A DNA stretch of 64,000 nt from Pseudocolwellia sp048296855 (GTDB lineage: Bacteria; Pseudomonadota; Gammaproteobacteria; Enterobacterales; Alteromonadaceae), in the NCBI GenBank assembly GCA_048296855.1, contig CP182631.1. The stretch is one strand, 5' to 3'. A program made the translations under genes and the position numbers. Below are positions 62,648-64,000 of the stretch, one piece after another (the stretch's first letter is position 1; every line of letters starts with the position of its first letter). The notes beneath the pieces were generated by a model. The model was not told the origin of the DNA and searched no databases. It saw only the letters and a list, made by a program, of their open reading frames with translations.

Positions 62648-64000
62648 TTAAACCTCACTGACTAACTTTGGCACAGCTATATCCTTTTTACATTCCGTTA
62701 TATTTTTAGGCCACGTAAAATAGAATGTACTTCCCTTTCCTATTTCTGACTCTACTGATACATAACCACCATAGTACTTTACAATTTTTTTAATTATAGC
62801 GAGTCCCATTCCACTTCCTTCAACATCATCACGAGGCTTTAGTGTTTTAAACATTTTAAAAATATTAATGTGATTATTATGGCTAATTCCTGGACCATCA
62901 TCTTCAATGAAGAATTTATAATAGACATCCTCTTCATCACAGCTTACGGTTATATTGCCGTTATTTTTGTCATGATGTTTAATGGCATTATTTAATAAAT
63001 TACGAAGCACTTGTTCAAATGGAGCACTAACCGTTAAAAAGTCAGGAAGGTTTCCTTTAATATGTAATTGAAAGCCCTTAGGTGGGGCGATAAGAGCAAA
63101 TAAATCTTCAATTAACTCATTACAATGAATGTGGGTTAGCTTGTATTCTTGCCGATTAGCACGGGAATAATCCAACAAATCATTCAACAATGAATCTAAA
63201 CGCTGAACTCGAGAACGCATTAATCTGATGTTTTCAGGTACTTCATCTAAATTTCCTTCTTCAACATCTTCAGCTACCCAATTTGCCAGTTGATCAATTC
63301 CGCGTAAAGGCGCTTTTAAATCATGGGAAGCGATATAAGCAAATTCATCTAGCTCTTTATTTGATCGCGCTAAATCTTTTGCTTGTTCTTCAGCATTATT
63401 TTTCGCCACTTTAGCTTCAATCATTAATGCCGAAAGCGTTTTACGCTGCTGAGTTAATTCTTCAACATGCTCGTTAAGCTGAATGTTTTTCTGCTCTAGC
63501 AGCTTTGTTCTTTCTTCTACTGTTGCTTCTAATTGATTATTTTGGTCCTTTAACTGCTTACTCAACTTTTTAATGTGTTGAGAACGGTAAACAACAACTT
63601 GCAAACCGTATATACATAAAGCTAACAACACACTTATCGTGATACCAGAAATTAACACCCCATAAACAATAGCGGGCGATTCAATGCTACGCAATAAGTC
63701 CTTATTAAGCGAAACCTCCAACTGCCAACGGCGATCAGGAATAGTTACATCAAAAGTAAAAGCTGTACTTTCATTCCCGTTGCCATACAAAATCCCTCCA
63801 TTATCACTTTCTACATCGAGCAATGTTAAAATCAAACCTTCTTTATCTGCTTTTTCTCTAACATTTTCCATTAAGTTATTAATGCGAAACACGCCTGTTG
63901 CATAACCAATAAGGAAATTAGAGCGTTCCGCTTCTGTAGTCACAGATACGTTAGTTCGATAAACAGGGGCTATCATTAAAAAACCATAAGAGTCTTCGTT
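62648..64000 (-). CDS. CHASE-domain sensor histidine kinase, N-terminus beyond window
   Basis: The frame is open through base 64000, so the true start is outside. The visible part begins in a CHASE-type periplasmic domain (GFLMIAPVY, IGYATGVFRINNLM), then a membrane helix (VYGVLISGITISVLLALCIY), coiled coil, HisKA with the phosphoaccepting His in YIASHDLKAPLRG, and HATPase motifs NLLNNAIKHHDKNNG, DDGPGIS and GSGMGLAII. The kinase is complete at its C-terminus without receiver domain. The neighbouring single-domain regulator is its most likely partner. Confidence 0.93.
   Translation of the reverse strand, partial: NEDSYGFLMIAPVYRTNVSVTTEAERSNFLIGYATGVFRINNLMENVREKADKEGLILTLLDVESDNGGILYGNGNESTAFTFDVTIPDRRWQLEVSLNKDLLRSIESPAIVYGVLISGITISVLLALCIYGLQVVVYRSQHIKKLSKQLKDQNNQLEATVEERTKLLEQKNIQLNEHVEELTQQRKTLSALMIEAKVAKNNAEEQAKDLARSNKELDEFAYIASHDLKAPLRGIDQLANWVAEDVEEGNLDEVPENIRLMRSRVQRLDSLLNDLLDYSRANRQEYKLTHIHCNELIEDLFALIAPPKGFQLHIKGNLPDFLTVSAPFEQVLRNLLNNAIKHHDKNNGNITVSCDEEDVYYKFFIEDDGPGISHNNHINIFKMFKTLKPRDDVEGSGMGLAIIKKIVKYYGGYVSVESEIGKGSTFYFTWPKNITECKKDIAVPKLVSEV

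Overview
The window reads as a chromosome segment of a marine, low-GC gammaproteobacterium of the Alteromonadales, most likely Colwelliaceae (Colwellia or Thalassotalea type). This is inferred from the AT-rich sequence, the gammaproteobacterial isc, suhB-trmJ-cysE and pyrG/eno blocks, a TtpC-type TonB system, many c-di-GMP proteins and algal-polysaccharide enzymes. No rRNA, tRNA, CRISPR array, complete insertion sequence or prophage was seen. Genes are intact and dense; only the first (TonB-dependent receptor) and last (histidine kinase) are cut by the window edges.

Layout. 1-7.8 kb: sugar-utilisation cluster. A TonB-dependent receptor is divergent from an operon of a GH63 glycosidase resembling mannosylglycerate hydrolase, a PfkB fructokinase and an AGE-family mannose isomerase, followed by a ROK regulator, an AraC regulator and a SemiSWEET sugar pore. 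Together they could take a mannoside through mannose and fructose to fructose-6-phosphate. 8-13 kb: chemoreceptor and a large PAS-GGDEF-EAL protein. 13-18.6 kb: secreted GH2 enzyme, a 165-bp MITE-like palindromic element, a serine beta-lactamase-like hydrolase, a LuxR-HTH/VOC fusion and a DUF4442 protein. 18.7-27.3 kb: YqiJ-type membrane protein, flotillin (YqiK type) and a 1730-residue AAA ATPase in one operon, with a divergent small membrane protein; a perfect 39-bp palindrome lies between. 27.7-31.7 kb: two-subunit molybdenum hydroxylase and a membrane diguanylate cyclase. 32.2-35.7 kb: three overlapping genes (unknown small protein, GMC flavoprotein, VioB/RebD-type ferritin-like protein), an uncharacterised oxidative unit.

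36.0-41.1 kb is the most striking region: a secreted GH16 polysaccharidase carrying a C-terminal dockerin is translationally coupled (overlapping TAATG) to a small cohesin-like protein with a PEP-CTERM type C-terminus. This looks like a minimal cohesin-dockerin surface-anchoring pair for an algal-galactan enzyme. A ToxR-like winged-helix regulator lies upstream.

41.3-49.8 kb is core: iscRSUA-hscBA-fdx with three IscR boxes, cysE, trmJ and suhB (a metal-ligand Asp appears replaced by Asn). 49.8-55.1 kb: TonB2 energy-transduction operon DUF3450-ttpC-exbB-exbD-tonB-TPR. 55.4-56.8 kb: sulfotransferase and dienelactone hydrolase-like genes. 56.9-60.0 kb: eno and pyrG. 60.3-64 kb: a REC-GGDEF-EAL protein, a single-domain response regulator and a CHASE-type hybrid-less histidine kinase.
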